Part shown: one piece after another, positions 27,538-36,783 of the stretch | Numbering within the stretch: the first letter of the stretch is position 1 | Layout of the letters: each line of letters begins with the position of its first letter | NCBI RefSeq assembly: GCF_030409315.1 | Contig: NZ_JAUFPS010000026.1 | Location: 253,133 to 317,132 of the forward strand | Direction of reading: 5' to 3' | Length of the DNA stretch: 64,000 bases | DNA from: Mucilaginibacter flavus | GTDB taxonomy: Bacteria > Bacteroidota > Bacteroidia > Sphingobacteriales > Sphingobacteriaceae | Notes under the pieces: generated by a model | What the model was told of the DNA's origin: nothing | The model's input: the letters and a program-made list of their open reading frames with translations, nothing else | The model's database searches: none | Made by a program: the position numbers and the translations under genes

Positions 27538-27642
27538 TTAGGGTTAAACGTGTTAATTTCTGTCGCAAGATTTTTTGTTCCGATCTGATCGGGAAGGTTT
27601 GCCCAGCATTGCCGGCAGTGTTCCACCACTTCCGGCTTTTTT
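27538..27642 (+). ncRNA. Candidate antisense RNA to the susC leader, locus 1
   Basis: A TACTTTTG box (27525-27532) overlaps the susC start codon on the opposite strand, and an intrinsic terminator lies at 27611-27642. A transcript of about 105 nt would be antisense to the susC 5' leader. No matching -33 element was found, so the promoter is weakly supported. Confidence 0.35.
27611..27642 (+). terminator. Plus-strand intrinsic terminator in the susC leader, locus 1
   Basis: GCCGGCAGTG (27611-27620) pairs with CACTTCCGGC (27627-27636) with one mismatch, followed by TTTTTT. The T run exists only on the plus strand, although all nearby genes are on the minus strand. Confidence 0.65.
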
Positions 27643-27709
27643 ATGGATAGCCTTGAATAAAGATTTTACTGTTTCATATCAAATCATTTAGTGGTTAATC
27701 ATTAGGTTA

Positions 27710-28894
27710 TTATTTCACAATCAGTTTATTGCCCGCTATAGCAAATTGAATATGGTTAAGGGCCAATATTTTTAACAGGGCGGAAAGATTAGACTGTCGT
27801 GATAAGGCACCGGTAAATAAGCGGTCAGGCACAGCGCCCTGGTACTCCACATCGACATCATACCACCTGGAAACCTTGCGCATAATGGTTTTAATATCAG
27901 CATCGTTGAAGGATGTTACCCCATTTTTCCAGGCTACCGCATCGTTAATGTCGGCATTGACTACTTTAATGCCGTCATTGACTAAGGCCTGTTCACCAGG
28001 TTTTATCATTTTACTTTGATTACCCCGGGTAACTTTTACAGAACCTTCCAGTAGCGTGGTAACCATATGGTCTTCGTCCGGATAGGCCATGATGTTAAAG
28101 TGCGTGCCCAGCACAGTTACTTTTTGGTCCCCGGATGTTACGATAAATGGTTTACGCTTGTCTTTAGCTACCTCAAAATAAACTTCTCCGGTGGTTTCCA
28201 CCTCGCGGCGATTACCATTGAAAGCGACCGGAAAACGGATAGAAGAAACGGAGTTAAGCCAAACCTTTGTACCGTCAGGAAGGATGATTTGATACTCACC
28301 GCCACGTGGTGTGGTTACGGTATTGAAACTATCCGGGACATGGATTCCTGCGGTATAATTACCTGAGCCGATGTAGTACGCAACCAGGCCGTTGTTGGAT
28401 TTATGTATGGCGGTGGAACCTTGCCGGGCGAGATTACCGTTGTGCGCATTATTTAAAATGATCTGCTTGCCGTTACTCAGTGTTAGTACGGCTTTATTAC
28501 TGCCAGGAGCGAAATCTTTTTTTGTTGCCTGAGACAGTAGAGGCTGGAGTTTCTGGGGCCTGAGATAGCGGTAAGCCCCTATGAAGGCGCATATCAACAG
28601 AGCCGCCGCAGCAGCATAGCGGATGGTGGATCTGTACGTTTTACGCATTGGGGTAATCAATGCTTCCCGGCGGGGTACATTAATGCTGCTGTTTTGTTGT
28701 TCTGCAACTACTTTGATAGCCTGAACAGCAGCTTCAAGGGATGCCCTGTCTATTTCTTCTGCCGGTGGCAGCGGGTAACCGTTCTCTTCAAAATCATCGT
28801 ACCATGCTTTAATTTGTTCAACCTCTTCAGCTGTACATAAACCGGCTTTATATTTTTCAGCCAGTTGCTTCAGTATATTGTCTTGTATTGCCAT
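27710..28894 (-). CDS. FecR-family anti-sigma factor, locus 1
   Basis: A 394-aa inner-membrane anti-sigma regulator. A cytoplasmic N-terminal part (about 1-90, LAEKYKAGLCTAEEVEQI) is followed by one transmembrane helix (about 92-110, AAAAALLICAFIGAYRYL), a periplasmic FecR domain (about 195-300, GGEYQIILPDGTKVWLN ... VLGTHFNIMAY) and a C-terminal DUF4974 domain that contacts the STN domain of SusC in this class. It lies between its cognate sigma gene (104 bp upstream) and susC. It should hold the sigma factor inactive until SusC reports ligand. Confidence 0.93.
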   Translation of the reverse strand: MAIQDNILKQLAEKYKAGLCTAEEVEQIKAWYDDFEENGYPLPPAEEIDRASLEAAVQAIKVVAEQQNSSINVPRREALITPMRKTYRSTIRYAAAAALLICAFIGAYRYLRPQKLQPLLSQATKKDFAPGSNKAVLTLSNGKQIILNNAHNGNLARQGSTAIHKSNNGLVAYYIGSGNYTAGIHVPDSFNTVTTPRGGEYQIILPDGTKVWLNSVSSIRFPVAFNGNRREVETTGEVYFEVAKDKRKPFIVTSGDQKVTVLGTHFNIMAYPDEDHMVTTLLEGSVKVTRGNQSKMIKPGEQALVNDGIKVVNADINDAVAWKNGVTSFNDADIKTIMRKVSRWYDVDVEYQGAVPDRLFTGALSRQSNLSALLKILALNHIQFAIAGNKLIVK

Positions 28895-28998
28895 TCACCA
28901 GTATAATCCTTAAAACAGCTTACTGGTACTATTAAATAAATGCCATTAAATTGTTAATAGAATATTAACCCGCGCATAGATGTGAACTGAGCCTTTGG

Positions 28999-29595
28999 TT
29001 ACTTAATTTGTTTGAATAAACAAGCGGAAGCTATAGCCCATACGAATGACAGATTATCCTTCACCAAATACCCGCGGAGGACTTGAAGAGCTGATGAAAT
29101 ATAATTTTTGACGGTCTGTTCGGAAAGGTTGAGTGTTGCGGCAATCTCTTTTATAGATAGACCTTCGGTTCTGCTGAGCCTGAAAACCTGTTGCACTGTA
29201 GCGGGCATTTTCAGTAGCTCACGTTCGAACTCTTGCTTTAAATCGTCTGCCAGGATGCTATCTTCCACAGGTAAATAAGAAGGCTCATCCAACAGGGCCA
29301 GTGAAACTTCGAGTGCGGTTCTTTTCTTTCTGAAAAGGTATTGATCTACGATGGTATAATGTGCTGCGCGTGATAAATACGGCAGGAAGGACTCCTTGAT
29401 GACGATGGACGACCTGTTATTCCATAAAGACAAATAAATATCCTGAAGCAGGTCCTTGGTGTCATCCTCAGAACCCAGCCGTTTATAGATCTGCCGGTAT
29501 AATTGTTTCCGATAGCGATGTACAACCACTGCAAATGCCTGCTCGTCGTTATTACGCATTAAATCAAGCAGGATATGATCTGGTAAATTGTCCAC
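28999..29595 (-). CDS. ECF-type sigma factor, locus 1
   Basis: A 198-aa extracytoplasmic-function sigma factor. Sigma region 2 is visible at about 10-80 (DDTKDLLQDIYLSLWNNRSS, FLPYLSRAAHYTIVDQY) and region 4 at about 130-185, with helix-turn-helix LSIKEIAATLNLSEQTVKNYI. The apparent start is GTG at 29595, since the preceding reading frame offers nothing longer. It should direct RNA polymerase to the susCD promoter of this locus when released by the FecR protein downstream. Confidence 0.92.
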   Translation of the reverse strand: MDNLPDHILLDLMRNNDEQAFAVVVHRYRKQLYRQIYKRLGSEDDTKDLLQDIYLSLWNNRSSIVIKESFLPYLSRAAHYTIVDQYLFRKKRTALEVSLALLDEPSYLPVEDSILADDLKQEFERELLKMPATVQQVFRLSRTEGLSIKEIAATLNLSEQTVKNYISSALQVLRGYLVKDNLSFVWAIASACLFKQIK

Positions 29596-29928
29596 AGCAA
29601 CAAAGTTAGGCGTCTTAAGTTAATTTGTTATTAATTTGAAAATTTGTTTAATAAAAGACGCAAAAAGATGAGAATAATATGTCCAGGCACTGTTTGCTAT
29701 TGCGAGGTTATTGAGAAAGGCCTGTTGGCCGGTTTACCATCGCCTTTGAATTTTATTTGCAAGGTCGCAAATTGTCTTCTTAAGTTTTAAAGTCGCATTT
29801 TAAGACCTCAAAACTTTACAATCCCGGTGGTCCTTGGCACCTATCTTTTGATGAGCAGACAGGCAACAAAAAGATTCGGAACCCATCATAACCGCGCAAA
29901 AACTTTTTCGGCAAATTTCCTGTGTAAG
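29596..29928. other. Intergenic region between sigma and HxlR genes
   Basis: No gene is seen. TAACTTTG on the minus strand (29601-29608) matches TAnnTTTG but abuts the sigma start codon, so a leaderless transcript or a later start would be needed. No -33 box was found. Confidence 0.35.
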
Positions 29929-30333
29929 TTAAACCCTAACTGAAGTTGCCCCGCCCGAAGCCCGCTCGCTTTTGATTTTCTCCCGGTGCTGTATTCCCCA
30001 TTTAGTCATCGCGCCCACAAGTTCTTCAAGCATATGGCTATAGGGTAACAATTGATATTCAATCGTTACAGGATATCCTACTGTGACCTTTTTTTCAATA
30101 AAGCCATTTATTTCCAGTTCCTTGAGTTCACTGGAAAGTACCCTGGCGGAAATCCCCGTAATCTGCCTTTGAAGTTCAGTAAACCTGTTATTGCCTCTAG
30201 CCATAGCGATAATGATCATCAGCTTCCATTTGCCGCCAATAACATATAAAGCATCGCTCACCGCCGTTAAAACCTTGTTACATTCCTCGGTAAACGCTTT
30301 ATTGATTTCCGGTTGCCCTTTTTCTTTTGCCAT
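29929..30333 (-). CDS. HxlR-family winged-helix regulator
   Basis: A small winged-helix transcription factor of the HxlR type: DALYVIGGKWKLMIIIAMARG, then RFTELQRQITGISARVLSSELKELEINGFI and a wing with YPVTIEYQLLPYSHML. The frame opens at a GTG (30360), but ATG 30333 (MAKEKGQPEINK) gives the usual family length and was preferred. Regulators of this family often respond to reactive electrophiles or quinones and control a divergent enzyme gene. Here the divergent gene is only a 37-codon remnant. Confidence 0.85.
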   Translation of the reverse strand: MAKEKGQPEINKAFTEECNKVLTAVSDALYVIGGKWKLMIIIAMARGNNRFTELQRQITGISARVLSSELKELEINGFIEKKVTVGYPVTIEYQLLPYSHMLEELVGAMTKWGIQHREKIKSERASGGATSVRV

Positions 30334-30360
30334 TCGTTTAAGTCCCAAATTATTAGTCAC

Positions 30361-30374
30361 TAACCTTTAGGTAA
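30361..30374. promoter_or_regulatory. Candidate HxlR operator
   Basis: TAACCTTTAGGTAA is an interrupted palindrome with one mismatch, placed in the short divergent spacer right upstream of the HxlR gene. Autoregulation is inferred. Confidence 0.35.
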
Positions 30375-30453
30375 CAAATAATAAAATGTAAGCGAATATA
30401 GCCTGGTTTTAGCGTCATAGTTAAAATATTATTTAATTATTAAAAACGATAAA

Positions 30454-30567
30454 ATGACAGCAGAAATTTTAAAAACGAAAGAAGCGTTAAGGAATTTAAT
30501 TGATGACTACGCCTATTTAGGTGATGAGAAAAGGATTTCGGAAAAGCTTGATATTATTATCACTTAA
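30454..30567 (+). pseudogene. Remnant of an NTF2/SnoaL-like protein (37 codons)
   Basis: ATG 30454 opens MTAEILKTKEALRNLIDDY AYLGDEKRISEKLD, which resembles the first helix of SnoaL/NTF2-like proteins (the usual continuation is a cone-shaped alpha+beta barrel). It stops after 37 codons and is directly followed by a strong terminator, so only the head of the gene survives. It is divergent from the HxlR gene, the normal place for its target. Function is presumably lost. Confidence 0.45.
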
Positions 30568-30584
30568 AAAAGTCCTTAGACGGC

Positions 30585-30621
30585 ACCGCCCGCTGTTGCT
30601 TGGTAACAGCGGGCGGTTTTT
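30585..30621 (+). terminator. Strong intrinsic terminator
   Basis: ACCGCCCGCTGTT (30585-30597) is perfectly complementary to AACAGCGGGCGGT (30605-30617), with a 7-nt loop and a following T run. Confidence 0.85.
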
Positions 30622-30755
30622 GACTTTAACTATATTTCTTCTATTAATTTGCCCTGCCAATTGGCTGATCCTTTTTAGCTGGTCAGAACCTTCGAACTGA
30701 AATCAAGGGGATAGTTACTGTATTGAAGTCAAAATCGGGCGCAGGGTAATTGGCT

Positions 30756-31682
30756 TTAAGGGCGCAGTTTTCTTGATGCTAAGTAATTAAGTAAATCTTT
30801 GGGCCTGTCTGTTTGTATAATATTAGCGCCATGCTGTGCCAGCCAACCCCATGTTTCATCGGGTTTGTTTTCTTCAACAGCTTTATCGTCATCATGCCCG
30901 CCATTTTGTTCGGGCCATAAAGCATTGAACCAGATCGGGTAGCTTTTCTTTAAGGCAGGTACTTTGCCCAGGATAGTATCTGTGTCATTGCTAAAAATGA
31001 TCTGTATAATGGTTTTAGGGTGGTTTTTATAGGAGTTGATGATATTTTCCGAATTTGGATCTTTAGGGTTTACGATTACCTGTAAGGTCAAGTCTTCCGG
31101 GATGTTTTGATGGTGTGCTTTCACACTGTCCAAAGGCAGTCCATAGATATTAAAAATAGCCTGATCAAACATTTTAGCTGAGTCAAGTTTTTCAATGATC
31201 TCATCATAATAATCATAGCCCTTGTCTATATCTATAATGATCTTTCCCTTAGCGGTTTCGAGCATTTCATTAAATGTAGGGATAGTATGTATAGTGGGGT
31301 GCCCAGTGCCGCTTTTTAATTTGAATTTCCTGATCTCTGCCAAGGTATAATCTTCAGGTTTTCCTTTTCCGTTAGTACTGCGGTCGATGGTTTTATCATG
31401 CATAATGATCAGCTGCCCATCCTTTGTTTTACCCAGGTCAAATTCGGTAATATCAACGCCCATAGAAATACAATTCTGTAGAGCTTGTACAGAGTTTTCG
31501 GGCGAATTTCTCCAGTCGCAGCGATGCGCGGTAACTAAAACAGATTTTGAATTTTTATTATTAAGCTGATGAATAGCCCATTGATAATGCTGTTCAATAT
31601 TGCTGTTGCCTTTTAACTGGCAAAACCCCGCGAGCGGCATCAGTCCGCAGAATATATACAGCAGATTTTTAATAGTACTCAT
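30756..31682 (-). CDS. Secreted glycerophosphodiester phosphodiesterase (SusCD locus 2)
   Basis: A 308-aa GDPD-family TIM-barrel protein with a signal peptide, clearly homologous to the locus 1 enzyme. Motifs are AHRCDWRNSPENS (about 53-65), TEFDLGKTKDG, MHDKTIDRSTNGKG and ANIIQTDRPKDLL. The glycine of the family's HRG signature is cysteine here (codon TGC instead of GGC); the catalytic histidine and arginine remain. It ends locus 2 after a hairpin that separates it from susD. A phosphodiesterase acting on imported or surface-bound phosphodiesters is inferred. Confidence 0.87.
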   Translation of the reverse strand: MSTIKNLLYIFCGLMPLAGFCQLKGNSNIEQHYQWAIHQLNNKNSKSVLVTAHRCDWRNSPENSVQALQNCISMGVDITEFDLGKTKDGQLIIMHDKTIDRSTNGKGKPEDYTLAEIRKFKLKSGTGHPTIHTIPTFNEMLETAKGKIIIDIDKGYDYYDEIIEKLDSAKMFDQAIFNIYGLPLDSVKAHHQNIPEDLTLQVIVNPKDPNSENIINSYKNHPKTIIQIIFSNDTDTILGKVPALKKSYPIWFNALWPEQNGGHDDDKAVEENKPDETWGWLAQHGANIIQTDRPKDLLNYLASRKLRP

Positions 31683-31696
31683 AGTAAGTTTTTAAG

Positions 31697-31724
31697 TATC
31701 AGATGTCGTGACCGACATCTGATA
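31697..31724 (-). terminator. Hairpin between susD and GDPD, locus 2
   Basis: Perfect 12-bp arms (TATCAGATGTCG at 31697-31708, complement at 31713-31724) enclose a 4-nt loop. No U tract follows on the minus strand, so it may be a processing or stability element rather than a true terminator. Confidence 0.5.
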
Positions 31725-31741
31725 TAGGTTAACGGATAGTT

Positions 31742-33094
31742 TTAATAGCCGGGATTTTGTGTGTATCCTGCCAGGTCTTTTTCTGTTTGGGGGATTGGAT
31801 AGTATAAAAGATATGTACGCCCGTTTAAGGTCGTCAACAAATCTGTGCGGCCTGTTCTTTTGATATCATACCACCAATGCCCCTCAGCAAAAAACTCACG
31901 GCGTAATTCATTCAGGATCAGGTCCTGGTATTGTGAGGTTGTTAATGCTGCAACTGAGGCTGCGCTGGGTGCAGCTTTATACCGGTTGTTAAGGTAAGAA
32001 GTAAGTGTAACTGCGCCTGCTGATACACCCTGTGCTTCAGCTTTGATCAGGTACATTTCCGCCAATCGTGATATGATGATTGGGGTAGCGATAGGGTTGG
32101 AGGATACAGCCAGCTGCTGCCCGGCTTTGCCATTCGGAAATTTAATGATCCGGGTAGGATCAGATGAAAATACCGCAGCTTTTCTTTTGTCTCCCGTTTT
32201 AATTAATGGTGTAACCGCATCACTATATAAATTTTTATAAGTAAAGGTACTGGGCGAGTATGGCCAGGTTGCCTTGGTATCGTTCACCTGGCTCAAAAAA
32301 GAATGTGTATTGGCTGTGCTGTTGTTAGCCAGCGCAAATATGATCTCTTTGCTTGCTGAGCCGGCAGTAAACATGGTAGAATAAGAGATGGAGTCTGTTG
32401 ATAAGGCAAATTTACTGCTGCTGTAATTGATGAGAGAATCAGCATAAGTTATGGCATTGGCATTATCGCCTGTAGCGAGGTAAACCCTTGCCATTAACGC
32501 TTTCACCGCCTGTTCGGATACATAAAGATTATTGCTGAAAGTTCCTATGAGTGACCGGGCAGCTACCAGGTCGCTTTTTATCTGTGCCCAAACCTGTGCC
32601 TCGGTTGAACGTTGAACGGCATCGGTTGTGCTTTTCAAAAGGATAGGTACACCGCCATACCTGGCTGCCAAATTATAGTAGATAAGTGCCCTGAAGTACA
32701 ATGCCTCGCCTTTATAAGATAGCTGTGCTGTGGTAGCAGTTGTACCTAAATTATCAACATTCTGGATTAAAATATTGGCGGTGTTAATCCCTTTATAGGC
32801 CCCCCGCCAGTAACTGGTTATATCAGCATCAGAGGCGTTCATACTTACCGGGTCAACTACATTATATCCGGGGCCGCCTGTCAGGTTTTCGCCTCTTTTA
32901 TCAAAATCGAACCAAAAATTGAACAGCACATCCTCCATAGTTGCATACATGCCAGTCCTTAGCTGTGGTATATCATTTACACTCAGTGAACTTACGGGTA
33001 TAGCATTCTGTGGCGCCAGGTCTAACTGCTTTGAGCAACCGCATAGCATCAAACTGATACACGATAGCATCATAAATCTTTTTAAGTTTTTCAT
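31742..33094 (-). CDS. SusD/RagB-family outer-membrane lipoprotein, locus 2
   Basis: A SusD-like lipoprotein of about 450 residues. The frame extends to 33112, but MKNLKRFMMLSCISLMLCGC from ATG 33094 gives a standard lipoprotein signal with the lipobox cysteine. The GEALYFRALIYYNLAARYGGVPIL motif and the end ...KDLAGYTQNPGY are family hallmarks. It partners the SusC encoded just upstream, forming the substrate-binding lid. Confidence 0.92.
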   Translation of the reverse strand: MKNLKRFMMLSCISLMLCGCSKQLDLAPQNAIPVSSLSVNDIPQLRTGMYATMEDVLFNFWFDFDKRGENLTGGPGYNVVDPVSMNASDADITSYWRGAYKGINTANILIQNVDNLGTTATTAQLSYKGEALYFRALIYYNLAARYGGVPILLKSTTDAVQRSTEAQVWAQIKSDLVAARSLIGTFSNNLYVSEQAVKALMARVYLATGDNANAITYADSLINYSSSKFALSTDSISYSTMFTAGSASKEIIFALANNSTANTHSFLSQVNDTKATWPYSPSTFTYKNLYSDAVTPLIKTGDKRKAAVFSSDPTRIIKFPNGKAGQQLAVSSNPIATPIIISRLAEMYLIKAEAQGVSAGAVTLTSYLNNRYKAAPSAASVAALTTSQYQDLILNELRREFFAEGHWWYDIKRTGRTDLLTTLNGRTYLLYYPIPQTEKDLAGYTQNPGY

Positions 33095-33114
33095 CATCTT
33101 ATATTTATGCATGA

Positions 33115-36100
33115 TTAAAATTTTAAATTAAATCCAAAAAGGATGGTTCTCAGAGACGATTGTAAGCCAAAATCAACGCCGTAATTAGGGTCTCCGGGGT
33201 TGGTGACATAGGATTGTTCAGGATCGTAGCCGTCATATTTAGTAAACGTATACAGGTTATCGACCGAAGCGAAGATCCTGAGTGCGTTGATATGGTATCG
33301 CTTTAAAACGGCAGGAGTGAGGTCGTAGCCCAGGGTTAATGTTTTTAACCGCAGGTATGATCCGTTTTCTAAAAAGTGAGTAGAGGGTTCTTCATTGTAA
33401 CCATTGGTGTAACCCGTAAACACGCCGCCCCTTACTGCTCTCGGCATAAAATTACTCGTGCCCGGGCCTGTCCAATAATGAGTTGCAGCATATGCGTCTA
33501 CGTTATAAAACTGTTCCGTTTTGCTGCCATCATTTAATGTCGCGGTTGAAAAAGCGTTACCTAACGACTCAATTCCCTCAGGGCTGCCGCCTTTATAAGA
33601 TGCATATACCTTGGCTCCTACAGAATATTGCGCAAATAAGCTCAGGTCAAAACCTTTATAGCTCAGGTTAGTGGTAAAGCCACCGTAATAATCCGGGGTT
33701 GCTTTTCCTGCATATTGCCTGTCGGCAGCGGTGATATCCCCATCTCTGTTTGCATCATCATATTTCATATCCCCGGCCCTTATACCCTTAGCGTATAATT
33801 TGGCCGGTACCTCACTGTCCTGCTGGTAAATACCGGTTTGCTTTAATAAATAAAAAGCGCTGATAGATTGGCCGTTGATCAGGGCATGAATCCCTGTTCC
33901 ACCTCCTAATAAATTGCTGCCCGTAGCTGGGATTATGTATTGACTGCTGCCATCATATAACGAAAGCAGTTTGTTTTTAACAAAGGTGATATTGGCTGAT
34001 GCATCCCATTTAAATTCGCCGGTAAGTATTTTGGCGTTTAAGGCAAGCTCTATACCCTTGTTGTTTAATGCCCCGATATTGGCAGCTACCGAAGTAAAGC
34101 CGGTTGTGGCATAAACCGGTTTATTATATAGCAGGTTAGTTGTTTTCTGATAGAAAAAATCTGTTGTAAACCCGATACGCCCGTTCCACAATTCGGCATC
34201 AAGCCCAATATCAAACTGAGCGGCTTTTTCCCATGTAAGGTTCTGGGCATTTTGTGTAATGACCAGACCGCCCTGGTTATTGTATGAATTACCACCCGAA
34301 ACTAACGACTGATTGGCGTAGTTACCAATGCCTGCCAAACTCCCCGTTACACCATAACTTGTTCTTAATTTAAGCTGTGAAAGTGTGTTGGCCACGGAGG
34401 TTTCTTTCATAAAAGATTCATTCATTACCTGCCAGCCCAAAGAAACCGAAGGAAATGTGCCGTATCTTTTATTTGACGAAAATCGTGAAGAACCATCGGA
34501 ACGTAAACTCGTGTTCAGAATATAACGGTTATCATAATCCAGTGTCAATCGCCCAAAATAGCTTTCTAAAGCGTATGAATCATAACCGATCACATCCGGG
34601 TAAATATTGGTGCCCGCGTTAACAGCATTCAGGTTTGTTGACGGATAGGCGGCGTTCGCATAATTGCTGCTGTATACGCCCAATTGATCATTGGTGTACT
34701 TTTCAAAGGAATGCCCTGCCAGTACGTTATAGTCTAATTTGCCTGCGTTGTTTTTATAGCTCAGCACGTTATCCAGCACAAAGCGGTAGGCAATGTTCCT
34801 GTCCTGCAAAATGGCGCCGTTACCTGCTGTTACATTCCTGGCCACCATTTTATCGGTTAACTTTTTATTGTTATTGAATAATGAACCATACGCGCTGACA
34901 GAGGGTGTAAAGGTTAACCCTTTGATTGGGGTAAAATCCAGGCTGATCCTTCCTATTCCTTCAGTAGTATTCGTTTTCCAGATCTCTTCATTGATGAGCA
35001 TTACAGGGTTATGACGGATAATACCGTTTACCCCATTTACAGCGTCACTGCCATCTGCATTATATGGGCCATACCAGGGCTGTTCTTCCCTTGCTGTATA
35101 TAATACTTTAAGTCCGGAGTTTCCCTCTTCCAATAACCGCTGACTGGTATAGGAGCCGGACAAATTAGTATGTAAAGTGAAATACCTGCTAATGGTATGG
35201 TTTAGGTTTAAACGGTAATTGTATTGATTGTAATTACTGTTTTTCAAAATGCCCTGCTGGCCAAAATAACCAAAGGAGGTAAAGATGTTGGTGTTCTTAT
35301 TTCCGCCAGAGATATCAATAGCCGCAGCATTATTAACAGCCGATTCGCGGGAAATTAGTTTTACCCAGTTGGTTTCCTGGATTACCGGGGGGACATATAA
35401 GGTAAGGCTGGTGCCTTTTTGGGCATTGTAGTTTTTAACCGCATCCTGCATTACAGCGGTGTATTGGGCTGCATTAGCCATGGGGATATCATTATAAATT
35501 CTGCCGGTGCCGGTATGCGCGCTTACGTTTAGCTGTGTTTTACCCTCCTTACCCGATTTGGTGGTTATAATGACCACACCGCTGTTTGCCCTTGATCCAT
35601 ATATGGCCGATGCCGCGGCATCTTTCAGTACATCCATTGATTCTATGTCATCGGGGTTGAGGTTAGGCGTAGTTTCAAAAGGGACCCCGTCAATAACATA
35701 TAATGGCGAGCTGGCCCCGCTTATAGAACCTGTGCCGCGTACCAGAACAATAGGTTTAGTACCAGGGATACCTGACGGGGTAAGTACATTTACACCTGCG
35801 GCCCTTCCCTGTAAAAACTTGATGGGATCGTTGGTAGCGCCTTTATCCAGTTTATCAGGCTTTACCGAGATTATGGAAGAAGTTACATCCTGTTTTTTCT
35901 GACTGCCATAACCCACAACTACAACCTGGTTAAGCGCAGACACACCTGTAGATAACTTAACATCAATATGTGATTGTGTGCCAACGAGTATTTCTTTTGT
36001 AGTATAACCTATATATGAAAAAACAAGGATGGCGTTATCACTGATCACGTTTATGTTGTATCTGCCTTGGACATCAGTTGAGGTAGCCTGATCGGTACCT

Positions 36101-36567
36101 TTGATGCTGATATTTACACCAACAAGCGTTTCGCCGGTAGCAGCATCGGTAACAGTGCCGGTAACGGTGCCCGAACTTTTTGCTGACGTTGCCTTTTTTG
36201 TTTTGATCAGCACATAAATACCTGAATATTCAATATTAACCGGATAAGGCCTGAATAAAGCTGATAATGCATTGCTCAACGGTTCCTTTTTGATATTCAA
36301 AGAAACATACTTTGATAAGGGCAGTATATTATCCCCATACACAAATTTACACTGGCTTTTATCCTCAATTTGCGAAAGTGCATTTTGTAAAGTAACGTGG
36401 TGTAATTTTAAGGTGATAATTTGATCGGCTATGGATTGTGCCTTGATAGGTTCGGCATAGCTTAGTGTACCAAGGATAACAATTGTTATGGTTATCAGCG
36501 TACTGTGTTTCATGATCTTCAATATTTTTTTTGGTGCATTTATAGAAAGGCACAAAAGATTATTCAT
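33115..36567 (-). CDS. SusC/RagA-family TonB-dependent transporter with STN domain, locus 2
   Basis: An 1150-aa outer-membrane transporter. The leader core is MKHSTLITITIVILGTLSYA. It is followed by an STN domain (about 50-118), a carboxypeptidase-regulatory domain (VTGTVTDAATGETLVGVNIS, about 133-205), a plug with VVVVGYGSQKKQDVTSSI and SMDVLKDAAASAIYGSRAN, and a barrel ending in FGFNLKF. The STN domain again pairs with an adjacent FecR/sigma switch. About 215 bp separate it from fecR, and this spacer holds an oppositely oriented terminator. Confidence 0.95.
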   Translation of the reverse strand: MNNLLCLSINAPKKILKIMKHSTLITITIVILGTLSYAEPIKAQSIADQIITLKLHHVTLQNALSQIEDKSQCKFVYGDNILPLSKYVSLNIKKEPLSNALSALFRPYPVNIEYSGIYVLIKTKKATSAKSSGTVTGTVTDAATGETLVGVNISIKGTDQATSTDVQGRYNINVISDNAILVFSYIGYTTKEILVGTQSHIDVKLSTGVSALNQVVVVGYGSQKKQDVTSSIISVKPDKLDKGATNDPIKFLQGRAAGVNVLTPSGIPGTKPIVLVRGTGSISGASSPLYVIDGVPFETTPNLNPDDIESMDVLKDAAASAIYGSRANSGVVIITTKSGKEGKTQLNVSAHTGTGRIYNDIPMANAAQYTAVMQDAVKNYNAQKGTSLTLYVPPVIQETNWVKLISRESAVNNAAAIDISGGNKNTNIFTSFGYFGQQGILKNSNYNQYNYRLNLNHTISRYFTLHTNLSGSYTSQRLLEEGNSGLKVLYTAREEQPWYGPYNADGSDAVNGVNGIIRHNPVMLINEEIWKTNTTEGIGRISLDFTPIKGLTFTPSVSAYGSLFNNNKKLTDKMVARNVTAGNGAILQDRNIAYRFVLDNVLSYKNNAGKLDYNVLAGHSFEKYTNDQLGVYSSNYANAAYPSTNLNAVNAGTNIYPDVIGYDSYALESYFGRLTLDYDNRYILNTSLRSDGSSRFSSNKRYGTFPSVSLGWQVMNESFMKETSVANTLSQLKLRTSYGVTGSLAGIGNYANQSLVSGGNSYNNQGGLVITQNAQNLTWEKAAQFDIGLDAELWNGRIGFTTDFFYQKTTNLLYNKPVYATTGFTSVAANIGALNNKGIELALNAKILTGEFKWDASANITFVKNKLLSLYDGSSQYIIPATGSNLLGGGTGIHALINGQSISAFYLLKQTGIYQQDSEVPAKLYAKGIRAGDMKYDDANRDGDITAADRQYAGKATPDYYGGFTTNLSYKGFDLSLFAQYSVGAKVYASYKGGSPEGIESLGNAFSTATLNDGSKTEQFYNVDAYAATHYWTGPGTSNFMPRAVRGGVFTGYTNGYNEEPSTHFLENGSYLRLKTLTLGYDLTPAVLKRYHINALRIFASVDNLYTFTKYDGYDPEQSYVTNPGDPNYGVDFGLQSSLRTILFGFNLKF

Positions 36568-36579
36568 AATTTTGATTTG

Positions 36580-36710
36580 TTTTTAAGTGAAACCTTAAAG
36601 CATTAAAGCTCCCTGTTAAGTTCCCTTGGCACTTAATTGAATGTTTAGCGACATCGTGTGGGGAGAAGATTGTAAAAGCCGGAGATGTTGGAAGCATCTT
36701 CGGCTTTTTT
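36580..36710 (+). ncRNA. Candidate antisense RNA to the susC leader, locus 2
   Basis: TAATTTTG (36567-36574) overlaps the complement of the susC start codon, and a terminator ends at about 36710. The transcript of about 130 nt would be antisense to the susC leader. The -33 element is not evident. Confidence 0.35.
36675..36710 (+). terminator. Plus-strand intrinsic terminator in the susC leader, locus 2
   Basis: AAAGCCGGAGATG (36675-36687) pairs with CATCTTCGGCTTT (36695-36707) through one wobble pair, with a 7-nt loop and a T-rich tract on the plus strand. No plus-strand gene ends here. Confidence 0.7.
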
Positions 36711-36783
36711 GTTTTTTAGCGTTTTTGTATCATCATATTTTAGGGGTTTGATGGTTAATAATTTGGATAGTTGTATTTGTTGT

